Source: Brachionus koreanus (taxonomy: Eukaryota > Rotifera > Eurotatoria > Ploima > Brachionidae). Taken from it: 11,146 bases of DNA. The notes beneath the pieces are model-generated. The model saw only the letters and a program-made list of their open reading frames with translations. It made no database searches and was not told where the DNA came from. Where the stretch lies: NCBI GenBank assembly GCA_016987375.1, contig PJRA01000519.1, positions 117,278 through 128,423 on the forward strand. The letters are read 5' to 3'. Positions within the stretch are counted from its first letter, which is position 1; each line of letters opens with the position of its first letter. Shown one piece after another: positions 1 to 7,543 of this stretch. Made by a program: the position numbers and the translations under genes.

Positions 1-359
1 TTAAAATAACTTTTACTTCACCGTTATTTGTTTTAAAAAAAATTTTTTTTTTCATCTTTTTTTGTTTGTTTGGAGTTGTACACATGTTTATCTTTTAAAA
101 TCTATTTGTTGTAAGAAAACTTCAAGAAATGTTATTAAAAAGATGTTTTAATTTAATTATTAAATTCATCTAATTACTCACATTCTTGGAGATATTTATA
201 TATTAGTTTGCTAAAGGTATTTTGTTTTTCTGTTAATGCTTTAGCGTCTTCGGATGTATCATTTAAATAACATTAATTAAAAAAAATTCAATTTACAAAT
301 CTCAAAGATAAAAAATTGGGATACTTAATTTTAAATTAAAAATCAATTTTTACTAACAG
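1..359. other. A/T-rich stretch with no gene seen
   Basis: I read this stretch in all frames and found no convincing exon, RNA gene or repeat. It consists of A/T runs and short palindromic A/T words that are expected by chance at this composition. Confidence 0.6.
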
Positions 360-362
360 TTA

Positions 363-512
363 ATTATTTAAAATTTTATTAAATTGAATAAATGAAGTGT
401 TGATCAGTCGATTACCATAAGGTCACTTGCCTGCTTTTTTAGCATGATAAAAATAATGATTACCTACAGCAGGATACCAATTAAAAACTAGTTTTAGTCT
501 CACTTTGGAAGC
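363..512 (-). pseudogene. Coding-like remnant with an internal stop
   Basis: Reading leftward from 512, 29 codons are open with mixed, protein-like composition, including the words FNWYPAVGNHYFYHAKKAGK. A TGA at 423-425 interrupts them, and the same frame then continues PYGNRLINTSF to a TAA at 360-362. No ATG or clear splice site frames the segment, and the sequence upstream turns into A/T repeats. The local base composition is richer than the surroundings, as for other coding pieces in this window. I do not recognise the family. It could be a decayed transposon or gene fragment, or a chance open stretch. Confidence 0.25.
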
Positions 513-923
513 AAAAAAAAATTTTAATCAGTTCGTGTTGAATTTAATTATCCACGTCTGCTCATATACATATTAGCATTTCATATATTTCAAATTCAAT
601 TTTTTTATTTACTTCTCTTCTCACTTTCTCATCTTTTATCATTTAATCCATGAAAACAAAAATTTAAGAATTAGGCCAATTTAATGAACACTTTTTATTT
701 TATCAAAAAAATTTGATTAATATAACTTTTTTTGAATTGGACATTCGGACTCCTAAATATTTATTAAAAAAATATTTTATTTGATTGTTAGGTTAAAATT
801 ACTATGTTTACAAATAATTTTTATTTAAAAAAACGAAAATGAACTTTTATAACAAAACTTCGAATTCAAATATATTAAACAATAATAATCATTTAAAAAA
901 ATTTTATATTTACAAATTATCTA
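513..923. other. 3' flank of the phosphatase gene, no gene seen
   Basis: This A/T-rich stretch lies downstream of the minus-strand phosphatase. Apart from a candidate poly(A) signal at 820-825, I see nothing in it that rises above the background composition. Confidence 0.55.
820..825 (-). promoter_or_regulatory. Candidate poly(A) signal for the phosphatase
   Basis: On the minus strand this is AATAAA. It lies about 98 nt after the phosphatase stop codon and is the first exact hexamer downstream. In sequence this A/T-rich, chance occurrences are common, so position is the only support. Confidence 0.3.
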
Positions 924-1983
924 TTAATTAGCAACTGTTAACTCATCAAAGCTTTTTTTCAACAGTCCAAATATAACTGATATGTTATCAGTTGATCCGT
1001 TCTCCTTGGCATGCATGACCAAGAACTCAGCTAAATTATTGCAATGTCTATTTTCATAAATTAAGTTAGTCATCAATTCAATATTAATATTTTCCCAAAA
1101 ACCATCACAAGCTACAATAAAGTAGTCTTCAGCTCCATCTATATCAAAATGCATTAGTTCTGGCTCACATGTGATTCCAAAAGACTGATATTGTAAATCA
1201 CCAAAAGAACGAGATACTGATAGTGATCCATTTACTCTCCAACTATTCATTTCATAACTAACTGTTCCTCCACAAGACTGAATCCTTGCTTTTTCACTTT
1301 CTAATTCAGGCCGGTGAACTTGACTAAGAAAATTCACTTTACCATTTTTTACCAAACAAAACTGGCTGTCACCACACCATGCTACTGTCAGGCTTCGATT
1401 TCCTTTATTCATTTCATCATTTTGCGACAAAACAACAACACAAGCAGTGCAACCACTTCGAAGAGACTCATCAACTGCTTTCAAATTAAATTTTTCATTT
1501 ATTGATAAAAAACTTTTTCTAATTATTTGATCAATATTTGTTTGAGATATGCGAAAATTTTGTATTATTTCAAACGGCAAATGAGTGCTAACATATTGAA
1601 CGCAATCGCTTCCACAGTGGCCATCGTAAACAGCGAATATAGAGTTTAGTTTTTCCGAGCGAGCTTCTTTATCTGACTTAGACAAGCAAAAATTATTCAG
1701 AACATCGATGTTTTCAATTATTGATGTGCGGTCTTCCATGGTTCTTCGCTTGTTTTTGAGACCATATTCACAGAAAACAATTTTCTTCAATAAAATAATT
1801 TTAAAAATTTTAAATTCTATTTTATTTATTTTACATTTAGACTGCTTTTGTCCGTTCGATTGATTGAAAAAAGCAAATTATCTATTTTTTGATTGTTAAA
1901 ATTGGAGCGTTCATTTAGCCATTCTTTTATTATGCTTGAAATTTCATTTCTCAAATAAATTACCAATTTTTCTCTTGCGAAAT
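924..1983 (-). CDS. PPM1F: PP2C-type Ser/Thr phosphatase, PPM1E/PPM1F (POPX) group, 5' end missing
   Basis: This is a metal-dependent protein phosphatase, probably cytosolic. Two exons are supported: 1835-1983 (49 codons plus 2 nt of a split codon) and 924-1784 (286 codons plus TAA). Numbering from the TTG at 1790, the exon shows every PP2C landmark: RRTMEDR (15-21), FAVYDGHCG (52-60), AWCGDSQ (137-143), SRSFGD (193-198), CDGFW (228-232) and STDNISV (266-272). The predicted metal ligands D20, D56/G57, D229 and D268 are all present, as is the phosphate-binding R16, so the enzyme should be active. The segments HRPELESEKARIQSCGG and WRVNGSLSVSR are typical of PPM1E/PPM1F, which act on CaM kinases and PAK; E and F cannot be separated here. 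The TTG at 1790 is not a believable animal start and lies in the predicted intron. The exon at 1835-1983 opens after a good acceptor (TTTGTTTAAG) and encodes a helical N-terminal piece beginning FAREKLVIYLRNE. It has no ATG, so at least one more 5' exon must exist, and I could not identify it. Confidence 0.9.
1785..1834 (-). other. 50-nt phase-0 intron in the phosphatase gene
   Basis: On the minus strand the segment begins GTAAAA and ends TTATTTTATTGAAG. Both sides are coding in a compatible phase: the upstream exon ends in codons for SSLN and the downstream one starts KIVFCEYG, where the PPM1 catalytic domain begins. Reading through instead would leave no ATG and a stop (TAA) shortly upstream in the catalytic frame. 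The body is almost pure A/T, unlike both exons. The size suggests that other genes in this genome have introns of about 50 nt. Confidence 0.8.
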
Positions 1984-2434
1984 CTTAAACAAATAATTAG
2001 ATTATTATTCTTGGAAAAAATTCTTAAATATTTAGAAAAAACTTAATTGAATTGAATTTTGAAATAGCTAAATCATACAAAAAGTAAAAAATCTTTTAAT
2101 TTAAATTTTGTTGAATCATAACTTTACAAGATTAGTTAATAAAAAATTTGAAAAATTTTAAATTTTATTATTTAAAATTCAAAAACTTTAAATTTGACAA
2201 ATCGAAACATAAAATAAACCAAATAAGATAAAAAAAGTGTAAAGAAAATTTTTTAATAAATGAAAAAAAATACTATAATTATAATTTTTTAAGTTTTGTT
2301 TTCTTTTTTTTTTCAAATATATCTATCTGAGTGACTTTAAATTAACTTTACATAACATTTAAAGAGCGTTGCATTCAAATTATTTAAATTAAATCAACGA
2401 TTTAGGAGAAATTTGATTTATTTTAAGTGACATT
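1984..2434. other. A/T-rich stretch that should hold the phosphatase 5' end
   Basis: The first exon and promoter of the minus-strand phosphatase would be expected here or further right. I saw short candidate reading frames, for example one ending ISKFNSIK before a GTTTTT donor about 59 nt from the exon, but its phase does not match the exon start. No candidate is good enough to annotate. Confidence 0.4.
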
Positions 2435-2470
2435 TATTTATTATTTCAATGAACGCCTTTAAGGCGATGT
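2435..2470 (-). repeat. Stem-loop repeat, likely non-LTR retrotransposon 3' tail (copy A)
   Basis: The core at 2443-2470 matches 7516-7543 at 25 of 28 positions. It contains a 6-bp inverted repeat, CGCCTT (2454-2459) and AAGGCG (2461-2466). Read on the minus strand, the stem-loop is followed by TTCATTGAAATAATAAATAA. That is the form of many LINE 3' ends: a short hairpin, then a simple A/T-rich tail. A reverse-transcriptase-like peptide lies upstream on the same strand at 2800-2889. The order fits one decayed element, but two copies are too few to fix its ends. Confidence 0.5.
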
Positions 2471-2799
2471 AAAAAATAAAGCAAAGAAGTTTAGAGAAAT
2501 TAAAGACAAGTAAAAACAAATTTAATACATTGTTATGATATTTTAATATATTCCCTTTATTTTAATAATTAAGGGTAAACTCTTTGATTTGAAATGATAT
2601 TTGATTGATTAAAGATGCCTACTAAAATAATTTTTTAAAAATTTGATAGTTTTAGGTAAACTAGAAAATAAAATGTTTAATTTAAAAATAACTTGAGACT
2701 TTTTCATTCTTAAAATTTAAATTATAAAATCAGAATCGGCCTTAAATGAATAAATTTAAAGTTGATTCATTGTATTCTCTCGTTCGATTTGCTTTGATA

Positions 2800-2889
2800 C
2801 TAGCTAGGAAAATACGCTTTTGATCCATACATTAAAGTACTTTTTGCCCATGCTTTATCATTAATTGGTCTAATAGCGTAACTAGGAGT
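2800..2889 (-). pseudogene. Decayed non-LTR retrotransposon fragment (reverse transcriptase C-terminal part)
   Basis: After a TAA at 2890-2892, 29 codons are open and end at TAG 2800-2802. The peptide includes AIRPINDKAWAKSTLMYGSK. The string S-T-L-M-Y-G-S-K followed by an aromatic residue resembles the conserved L-x-YG-S-E-x-W block just after the reverse-transcriptase domain in LINE-type elements. After the stop the same frame continues with KSNERIQ, which is also plausible for that region. There is no start codon and the frame is broken on both sides, so this is a remnant. The stem-loop tail about 330 nt downstream supports the reading. The match is short and could be chance. Confidence 0.35.
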
Positions 2890-4026
2890 TTAGATCCGCA
2901 TCAAACTTTGAAATTCTAAATTTAAGAAGAAGAATCTATTTTAAAACAAATATGATTTTATCTATTTTGATTTTTGGTGCTGTATAATTCAAAAATATTT
3001 TTTTATAATTAAAAAAGCTTAAAATTAACTTTTTTAACTAAAAAATTTTATTTATATAAAAATAGTTAAAATCTAAATTTTGTAAATTAAAAAACTCTCT
3101 CAAATTATTTGAGGGAAGCATAATTAAAAAAAATAATAGGGTAAATTAGTAAAATAAAACTCTATGACCTTTTTCTAATTTTCAAAAGAGTATTAGACTT
3201 CTTGATTTGAAATTTTTAAAGTAAATCAGTAAGGCTTTCTGCAATCAAATTAAAACTTAGAACAGCTATTCGAAGTTATTGTGAAATTGTTTGTTGCACC
3301 TTTTAATTTTTGATGTTTTTTTTTTTAATTCATTTTTTTTTCAATAATTTTAGTAAATTTTAATTTATAAAACAAAGAAGAATTTTTGTTTTGTTTCTAT
3401 TTGAATTTCACGAAGTCATATTTGGGAAATTCAGAAAAATAAATAGTTTTCTTTGAACAATCTAAAAAGCTATGTAATTATTTTTTACAAGAAAAAAGAT
3501 GAATGAAGCCTAATAGATAATCGATAATCAAATTTTCGTTTTGAAATTTTGTTTCATTTTAAATAATAATCTTTAGATTTTATTCTCAAATATTATTGTT
3601 TCAATTTAGTTAATTTGTTTCCGATAAATAAAAAATGTATACATTTTAAGTATAATTGACACTTCTTATTAATTTTGTATTTGATAATAAATCCTTACTT
3701 CAGTATTTTTGTAAAATAATTTTTGTTTGATTTAAAAAAAAAAACATAAATTAAAATTTTATCAAAATTCAAACAGTTCTAAAACTTGTTCAAAAAGAAA
3801 AAACATAACCAAAATTTCTTAATTTTTGAATAAAAAAAAAACTTTTACACACCTCAAGTATTTTTAATTTAATAAATTGGTTCAATTTCTTATTCAATAA
3901 AATATTAGTTATCATTTAAACAAATAAATTTTCAGAATTTGCTTCTTATTTTTTGAAATCACTGATCATCAATTTTAACTCCTAAACAAAAATAGGCAAA
4001 ATTTTAAACATAGTTGAAAAATTTAA
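2890..4026. other. Long gene-poor A/T-rich stretch
   Basis: More than 1.1 kb is made of A/T runs with no open frame of protein-like composition on either strand. One small palindromic hairpin (3096-3116) stands out. No RNA gene was recognised. Confidence 0.55.
3096..3116. repeat. Short perfect hairpin
   Basis: The arms CTCAAAT (3099-3105) and ATTTGAG (3107-3113) are perfectly complementary around a single T. The outer bases extend the stem to 10 pairs on the plus strand, one of them G-U. No T-run or coding region adjoins it in a way that suggests a terminator. It may be chance or the scar of a small foldback element. Confidence 0.35.
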
Positions 4027-4391
4027 TCAAACAAAAAGAATCTTTAAATTTAAATGTTTACATTTAGTGCCTATGTCGTTTTGATTGATTGGACTTGAAA
4101 TCGATAAATCAGTTATGATCTCTTGAAAGTATTTGTTTGAATAATACCAGGCTATTCTCTGACTCAGCCAATAAGGAACTCGTCTAGAAAAACTTTCATT
4201 TTCAAAATTTTGAGAAAGAATTAAATTTACTGATTTGAGAGAAGATCCGTGATAATACAAGTTGATTCAATGCATAATTCATCTAAACATATCGATGAGT
4301 AATAGGTGGGCTGACGAAGATTTTTGTCAACCTGAATTCCGGTCTCTATTAGGCTATTAAGTGAATTGAGATATTCTGTCTCGTTCGACAT
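4027..4391 (-). pseudogene. Broken or spliced small gene with an ADP-ribosyltransferase-like motif
   Basis: Two overlapping minus-strand frames have protein-like composition. The first runs from an ATG at 4391 to TAA 4227-4229: 54 codons starting MSNETEYLNSLNSLIETGIQ. The second is open from 4266 to the stop at 4027 and includes LYYHGSSLKSVNLILSQNF, then PYWLSQRIAWYYSNKYFQE. Y-H-G-S followed by a helix, then an aromatic-Ser strand and A-x-Y-Y, recalls the start of PARP-type ADP-ribosyltransferase folds. The match is weak and the rest of such a domain is absent. The frames could be joined by a 59-nt GT-AG intron at 4230-4288, but that would remove the Y-H-G motif; otherwise a frameshift has broken the gene. 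A strong splice acceptor (ATTCATTTTTTTAG) ends at 4399, eight bases before the ATG, and a 40-nt GTATGT...TAG intron (4399-4438) is possible. I treat it as a remnant or unresolved gene. Confidence 0.35.
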
Positions 4392-4819
4392 CGTCTACCT
4401 AAAAAAATGAATAGTTAAGCGGGATTAGAGAAACATACAAAAAAATTTCTTATCACTTTTTATTAATCCGCTCGTAAACAATAAATAGCTTAAAATCCAC
4501 TGGATATTCAAATATCAAAAACTCGAAAATACATTAATCTTGACTCGACTTAGTCAATTAGAGAAATGAACGGTCCAATTTTTTTATGAATAAAAAGGAT
4601 TTATGATTAATTTTAAAATGAAAATAAATAAACTAATCAAAAAAAATTTCAATTATGTTTTGCTTGTTGAAATGTTAATAAATAAAATAGAATAAAAAAA
4701 ATTGTCGACATCTTTGTTTTTCAAATAAATTATGATTTAAAAATTTCAAAAAATAGTTTATTTTACTTGGATTTTAAAACTAATACTTGTGGATAAATTA
4801 AAAAAAAATTTGGCCAAAT
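4392..4819. other. Region between the small gene and the U14 genes
   Basis: A possible minus-strand exon sits around 4450-4540, where one frame reads EFLIFEYPVDFKLFIVYERI before a TGA. It could be an upstream exon of the gene at 4027-4391, but I could not join the two convincingly. No promoter for the U14 genes was recognised. Confidence 0.3.
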
Positions 4820-4910
4820 TTTGTCGGTGATGAAGCTTCCAAGGCTCCTCATTCGCGGTTTCCACTAGAATCCTCACATGTTAGCATTTTCCTTGGAGGT
4901 CTGAGACCAT
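4820..4910 (+). ncRNA. SNORD14: U14 box C/D snoRNA, copy 1
   Basis: U14 acts in the nucleolus in 18S rRNA processing and guides one 2'-O-methylation. Box C is GTGATGA (4827-4833) and box D is CTGA (4901-4904), a spacing normal for U14. Domain A, CATTCGCGGTTT (4850-4861), is complementary to the conserved 18S segment AAACCGCGAATG near its 5' end. Domain B before box D, TTCCTTGGA, is complementary to conserved 18S TCCAAGGAA. An internal stem pairs TTCCAAGG (4837-4844) with CCTTGGAG (4891-4898). The terminal stem is short (GTC with GAC). One base in domain B, third before box D, differs from the usual T. The layout matches animal and yeast U14 closely. The gene may be intronic or independently transcribed; the sequence does not decide this. 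Confidence 0.9.
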
Positions 4911-4933
4911 CAAGAAAAATCTTATCTCACCTA

Positions 4934-5026
4934 AATTGTCACTGATGAACACTCCTAGGCTCCTCATTCGCGGTTTCCACTAGAATCCTCACATGTTAGC
5001 CAATTCCTAGGACGTCTGAGACAATT
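4934..5026 (+). ncRNA. SNORD14: U14 box C/D snoRNA, copy 2
   Basis: This is a second U14 gene about 25 nt after the first, same strand. Box C is CTGATGA (4942-4948), with C where a purine is usual. Box D is CTGA (5016-5019). The terminal stem is stronger than in copy 1: AATTGTC (4934-4940) pairs perfectly with GACAATT (5020-5026). The 43-nt core 4958-5000, including domain A CATTCGCGGTTT, is identical to 4843-4885. The internal stem is CCTAGG (4954-4959) with CCTAGG (5006-5011), a compensatory change from CCAAGG/CCTTGG. That same change puts an A in domain B (TTCCTAGGA) where U14 normally has T, so its pairing with 18S TCCAAGGAA is broken at one base. It may process but not methylate well. 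Confidence 0.87.
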
Positions 5027-5641
5027 CAAATACTAACTTTTAAATTAATTTTCCCTCTTTAAAAAATCCATAACTAGAAATTTTTAGTTCTTATTGAAAA
5101 GCTTTTTTTTTGTCTTACAAATGTTTCTAAAAAATGTTATCAAAAAAATTTTTCAAAATTCTACTAACCTATTAATGCGTTTTAAATCGAACATTATCAG
5201 TTTGGAAAGATAAAATTTAAATTAACTTATCAATTATCTATCAATAAAATCAATTAAATTATCAAAATTTTATTAATCAATTTAATTTGAAAATAAAATA
5301 AAATTAATAAAAAAAAAATTAAGCTATTTTGGTCATTTTATTTATTTATGTTTAACATTTAGAATTTTATTAATGAGCAAATTTTTATCTTCTGTAAATT
5401 GTTTTCTAACCTCAACTAATCAGTTATTTCGGTCTGAAAAATTAAAATTACAAAAAAAATTTATCATCTATTTTGGTTCAGACTTAAAATAAAGATCAAA
5501 GAAAACTATGAATTTTAAAATTTACATAACAAAATTACAATTATTCTATAAAAAAATTAAATTTTTTTGCATAATAAATTATTTTTTTTTATTATGATTT
5601 AATCTTAATTTTTCAAATCCAAAAAATTCAAATAAATTAAA
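5027..5641. other. A/T-rich stretch between U14 and the LicD-like gene
   Basis: No coding exon or RNA gene was seen. If the U14 pair is intronic, this stretch could be part of a 5' leader intron of the LicD-like gene, but I see no convincing acceptor just before that gene's ATG. Otherwise it holds the gene's promoter, which I cannot point to. Confidence 0.45.
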
Positions 5642-6520
5642 ATGCTTCAATCAAAAAAAGGAAAATTTTCAAAAATTTTGTTTTCGTCAAAAAAATTTCG
5701 ACTTGAGCCAAAACATTCCAGTTCAATTGACGGCTTTTTAAAAGACCTAATCACTAGTTCATTATTTACAATTATTATTTATTTTATCCTTTATTTTCTA
5801 ATTTACATTTTTATTAATTTTAATTTATTTACCGATCCATCCCAACAAATACAGCATTCAAATTTGTGCTTAAGCGAAAAACAAATAGAGTCTAATGATC
5901 TAAGAGAATTAAGCGATACAATAACTCGTGTCCTCTTACAGGAAAAGAAAATATTTTTCTTATGTTATCGATCTCTTATTTATATACTAAAGCTAAATAT
6001 ACGCTATTATGAAAAAAATTTTCTGGATTTGTGTATTTACGATTCAGATACAACAGCTTATAACATCAAAAATAATATACATTACACATTCGGTTATTCA
6101 AATCTAGAAATTATTTGGTCAGAACTGGCAAAAAATGATGATCAATTCAAGTTTGAATTCAACAGTTTTTATGGATATTATAAGTTTTCGTTTAGAAGCG
6201 CAGATATTTACCTATATGTGTTCATAAAAGCACCATCAACTCAACTTGAATTTGAATCTGTGACACGTTCAGGAATACTATACACTCAGTTTGATAATGT
6301 TATAAAAGAATTTTATTCGCCTTCTAAACAGCCCTATCCAAAAAAAGAAATAGGTCTTTTGAACAGAATCCCAAGCTACATGGTAGATGAATTGGTATAC
6401 AAAATAAATATTACTAACACTTACATATATTTGCCTGTAGATCCTTATAATTTGCTAATGTATTTTTATCCAAATTTATGGCATTTACCTAGTGATTCAT
6501 CGAAAAAATGCATTTTTTGA
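5642..6520 (+). CDS. Type II membrane protein, LicD/fukutin-like transferase family, possibly inactive
   Basis: The 292-residue protein starts at an ATG in good context (aaaATG). A basic cytosolic head (K/R-rich, 1-35) is followed by one membrane helix (about 41-63) and a lumenal domain, the plan of a Golgi glycosyl-modifying enzyme. The domain matches the order of LicD/FKTN/FKRP proteins, which transfer phosphocholine or ribitol-phosphate to glycans: KIFFLCYRSLIYILKLNIRYY (103-123) stands for the family's F-L-x-Y-G-S/T-L-L-G block, FLDLCI (127-132) for the acidic strand, YGYYKF plus ADIYLYVF (177-194) for the core, and LPVDPYNLLMYFYPNLW (264-280) for the usual ending. The normal P-W-D-D-D-x-D signature is degenerate: only D129 remains and the earlier positions are Y, E, K and N, so metal binding is doubtful. 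One N-glycosylation site is seen (N256-I-T). No intron is needed. The family call rests on pattern, not on a search. Confidence 0.7.
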   Translation: MLQSKKGKFSKILFSSKKFRLEPKHSSSIDGFLKDLITSSLFTIIIYFILYFLIYIFINFNLFTDPSQQIQHSNLCLSEKQIESNDLRELSDTITRVLLQEKKIFFLCYRSLIYILKLNIRYYEKNFLDLCIYDSDTTAYNIKNNIHYTFGYSNLEIIWSELAKNDDQFKFEFNSFYGYYKFSFRSADIYLYVFIKAPSTQLEFESVTRSGILYTQFDNVIKEFYSPSKQPYPKKEIGLLNRIPSYMVDELVYKINITNTYIYLPVDPYNLLMYFYPNLWHLPSDSSKKCIF

Positions 6521-6870
6521 TTTTTACTTTTTTTTATTATTAGTAAAAAGTTGTTGATAAAATATTCAAATTTTTTAAAAATTCTTTTTTGCTACAATTT
6601 TTTTAAAAGTCAGATCTTTTACTTCTTAATAAAAATATTTTTAAATCAAAACTCAACTAATCTCATGAACAGTTAAAGAGGCAAAATTAAAACTGCAAGC
6701 ATATATAATAATTTTTATTTTAAATTTGCTAACTGAAGCGTCGATATTTTTGCATGCTTTGTTTCTATATAACATTATTTAGTCTTGGTATAGTATAAAA
6801 GTATTTTTAACCTTTCACTTAATTAGTAAAACAATTCAACGCCAACAGAATTGAAATTTGATTGCGCATT
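6521..6870. other. 3' flank of the LicD-like gene
   Basis: This A/T-rich stretch contains a candidate AATAAA (6628-6633). A TATAGTATAAAAG word near 6789-6801 could be a TATA box, but no transcript is visible next to it. Confidence 0.4.
6628..6633 (+). promoter_or_regulatory. Candidate poly(A) signal of the LicD-like gene
   Basis: An exact AATAAA lies about 108 nt after the stop codon. Chance occurrence is likely at this composition, so the call is weak. Confidence 0.3.
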
Positions 6871-6975
6871 TTAAAAGTTTTGATCATATTTGAAAAATGA
6901 AATTGGATCAACACCTCTTCTTGGCTTTTTAATTTTAGTTAAAGCATGTTCTATTAAATAAATTTTGGGTGTTAA
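6871..6975 (-). pseudogene. Coding-like remnant or isolated 3' exon
   Basis: After a TAA at 6976-6978, 34 codons are open and end in TAA 6871-6873. They include EHALTKIKKPRRGVDPISFF, then KYDQNF, clearly more protein-like than the surrounding A/T-rich sequence. The frame continues after the stop with NAQSNFNSVGVELFY before a second stop. There is no ATG in the open part. A possible splice acceptor, TTATTTAATAG, lies just before the E-H-A-L codons, so it could be a terminal exon of an unseen gene. I do not recognise the family. Confidence 0.3.
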
Positions 6976-7280
6976 TTATTAGGGAAAGTATTTAAATAAG
7001 AGTTTTCATTGGAAAGATTTGGGACACTAAAAAATAAGCAATATTTGATTAATATTTAAAATATTATTTCAATTTTAGATTAATTTTCTTTTAGTTTTTT
7101 TGAAACTAATATCTAAACTAATTTTTAATTAATTAGTAATAATTACTACTATTGAAGAAATAAAAGTTTAAATAATTCTAAAAAAGAATTAAAATTAAAA
7201 ATTTTCGAATAGACTTATAATTAGAAAAAATTTTAATATAAATTCAGTAATTTGTTTGGATCCGATTTATATTAAATAAC
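6976..7280. other. A/T-rich stretch, no gene seen
   Basis: Only A/T runs and short chance palindromes (such as AGTAATAATTACT) are present up to the hairpin element. Confidence 0.5.
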
Positions 7281-7359
7281 CTACTTCTCTGCTTCGATTC
7301 AAAACAATTATCTTAATTAAAAGATAAATGTCTAATCGATGCATTCTTCACTGAAGTAG
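7281..7359. repeat. 79-nt nested-hairpin element, full copy
   Basis: The element is bounded by a 7-bp inverted repeat, CTACTTC (7281-7287) and GAAGTAG (7353-7359). Inside, TGCTTCGATT (7290-7299) pairs with AATCGATGCA (7334-7343) at 9 of 10 positions, and TTATCTT (7308-7314) pairs with AAGATAA (7321-7327) around a 6-nt loop. All three stems are coaxial, so the whole unit folds as one rod. The first 71 bases recur at 11076-11146 with 3 differences and no gaps, and the similarity begins exactly at the outer stem. That suggests a discrete unit, either a tiny foldback (MITE-like) element or a structured RNA gene. The words TTCGATTC resemble a tRNA B box but no cloverleaf fits. No target-site duplication is evident. 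Strand is undetermined. Confidence 0.7.
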
Positions 7360-7497
7360 CAATAGAGTGTTTAAGATACATACTTCTTTTATAAGTAATA
7401 AAACTTTATAGTAAAGAATTATTGTTTAATAGAAGATATTTATTTCGAAAAAATACAAAAAAATCAAGATTCTTTGCATTAACTTTATCCTAAAAAA

Positions 7498-7543
7498 TTA
7501 TTATTATTATTATTTATTTCAGTGAACGCCTTTTAGGCAATGT
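7498..7543 (-). repeat. Stem-loop repeat with (TTA)n, likely retrotransposon 3' tail (copy B)
   Basis: This is a second copy of the tail-like unit at 2435-2470 (25 of 28 core positions). Its stem is weakened to GCCT/AGGC around TTT (7528-7538). On the minus strand the core runs into five TAA units (7498-7512), the simple-repeat tail expected at the 3' end of a non-LTR element. No element body is seen upstream (to the right), so this is probably a 5'-truncated insertion. Confidence 0.5.

Noticed and set aside
1314..1505. Plus-strand open frame of 63 codons
   Set aside because: It lies antisense inside the phosphatase catalytic exon, has no family features, and is a shadow of that gene.
4290..4335. 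Possible third box C/D snoRNA (CGATGAG ... CTGA)
   Set aside because: Spacing is too short, there is no terminal stem, and the bases lie in a coding-like minus-strand segment.
7281..7359. tRNA reading of the 79-nt element (7-bp outer stem, TTCGATTC word)
   Set aside because: The internal stems are nested around one axis rather than arranged as three arms, and no anticodon loop is present on either strand.
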